64,000 nucleotides of DNA from Quillaja saponaria. Taxonomy: Eukaryota > Streptophyta > Magnoliopsida > Fabales > Quillajaceae. The position numbers and the translations under genes are program-made. Under the pieces are notes generated by a model, which searched no databases, was not told where the DNA came from, and saw only the letters and a list, made by a program, of their open reading frames with translations. Location: assembly GCA_029379385.1 (NCBI GenBank), contig CM055613.1:11922001-11986000 (forward strand), written 5' to 3'. Shown here piece by piece: positions 63,313 to 64,000 of this stretch (position 1 is the stretch's first letter; each line of letters opens with the position of its first letter).

Positions 63313-63436
63313 ATCTGTATCTTCCCACAGCTTTATTGAACTGCAACAAATTTAAGTGGATGAGTTTCCAAGGCATGCATGCAAAGGAACTCTTTTTTTG
63401 ATCGATGCAGTTCAAGAAAGCTGTGGAAGAATACAA
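63313..63436 (-). ncRNA. MIR396: MIR396 precursor (miR396a type)
   Basis: On the minus strand the 5' arm carries TTCCACAGCTTTCTTGAAC followed by TG (mature 63428-63408), the sequence of plant miR396a. The 3' arm carries GTTCAATAAAGCTGTGGGAA (63341-63321, ending G), the usual miR396a passenger. The 66-base loop is longer than in the plus-strand copy, as is typical of this subtype. The outer stem pairs GTATTCTT with AAGATACAG. It points toward the plus-strand MIR396 copy 5.6 kb away. Confidence 0.96.
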
Positions 63437-63611
63437 AAAGGACCATATTATATAATATGAGTACTCTATCACCAATAGAAAAATGGGTTGGAAGCTTCAT
63501 ATATTGTATAATAAAACCCTAACAGATATATGAAAATGGCAGAGATTGAAGAAAGAAAGGCTAAGATAATTTGAAAATGAGAGATGTAGGTGTAGGGGAT
63601 GAGGAAGAGAG

Positions 63612-63622
63612 GTATTTATAGG
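63612..63622 (-). promoter_or_regulatory. TATA box of the minus-strand MIR396
   Basis: CTATAAATAC on the minus strand (TATAAATA at 63620-63613), about 185 bases upstream of the mature miRNA and followed by a CT-rich leader (CCTCTCTTCC). Well placed as the core promoter. Confidence 0.6.
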
Positions 63623-63639
63623 AGAATTGTGGTGTTTAT

Positions 63640-64000
63640 TTTTATTTTTTTAATAATTTTTTTCTCACCAATCCCGAGAAGAATATTGGGCCTAAGATTA
63701 CAGAATACTGAACCCAGCCTTTTTTTTGAACCCTATTAAAAAAGCTGAGTACGTTTGATCCAATTAATTTCTAAGATAATGACACAATCAAACAGCACAT
63801 AAATGAATATTTGTGCGGCTGAGATACAACCTTCCCCATCTGACGGTAACGGTTACCTTCTGAAGAAGCACCTAGATGGGTCCCACCTTAGATCTGTCCT
63901 TTTGTTAAAATTAAGAGATCAGCTCCCACGCTCTCCGTAGCAAGTTAACGGCACCGTTCAGCAATCCACACGCAATCGAGGGTGAAATACAAAAAGACTA
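63640..64000. other. Upstream region of the minus-strand MIR396
   Basis: AT-rich up to about 63830, then a moderately GC-rich stretch to the right edge. No gene was recognised. It probably includes the distal MIR396 promoter. Confidence 0.35.

Overview
This is a stretch of a dicot plant nuclear genome. It is strongly AT-rich, its genes are spliced with GT-AG introns, it carries plant-specific families (a receptor-like cytoplasmic kinase, a nucleotide-sugar transporter, a plant CUE protein, a calmodulin-like protein) and the conserved plant microRNAs miR171 and miR396, and the intergenic space is full of decayed transposons, poly(A/T) and AT microsatellites. I cannot name the species.

Layout. 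1-7600 (minus): a TBC-type Rab-GAP gene of the plant GYP7/TBC1D15-like type, entering from beyond the left edge. Its exons are easy to recognise but it carries frame breaks, a stop codon and a Lys in place of the catalytic Arg, so I call it a pseudogene. One of its introns holds an orphan copy of the first exon of the next gene. 9014-15812 (plus): that next gene, an intact ten-exon UDP-GlcNAc-transporter-like gene (UGNT1 type), head to head with the TBC gene; its introns hold a foldback element, an antisense LINE remnant and a compact hairpin. 19772-19869 (plus): a MIR171 hairpin, followed by three phase-matched exon-like segments to 22049. 24196-27791 (minus): an intact six-exon RLCK VII (PBS1-like) kinase with an upstream ORF in its leader. 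28640-30150 (plus): a decayed MYB/SANT-like, probably transposon-derived gene behind a GC-rich palindromic block. 30151-37267: gene-poor, with fragments of mobile elements. 37268-41680 (plus): a five-exon CUE-domain, coiled-coil protein. 43775-44476 (minus): a single-exon, membrane-anchored four-EF-hand calmodulin-like protein. 44477-57685: about 13 kb without a gene I can support, with possible retroelement remnants. 57686-57791 (plus) and 63313-63436 (minus): two MIR396 genes pointing at each other, 5.6 kb apart.

The genes do not form an operon or an evident pathway. They are independent housekeeping, signalling and regulatory loci. The microRNAs are developmental regulators (miR171 acts on HAM/SCL GRAS factors, miR396 on GRF factors in all plants studied). 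The most unusual items are the broken Rab-GAP with a UGNT1 exon inside it and the convergent MIR396 pair. No CRISPR, rRNA or tRNA gene was seen.
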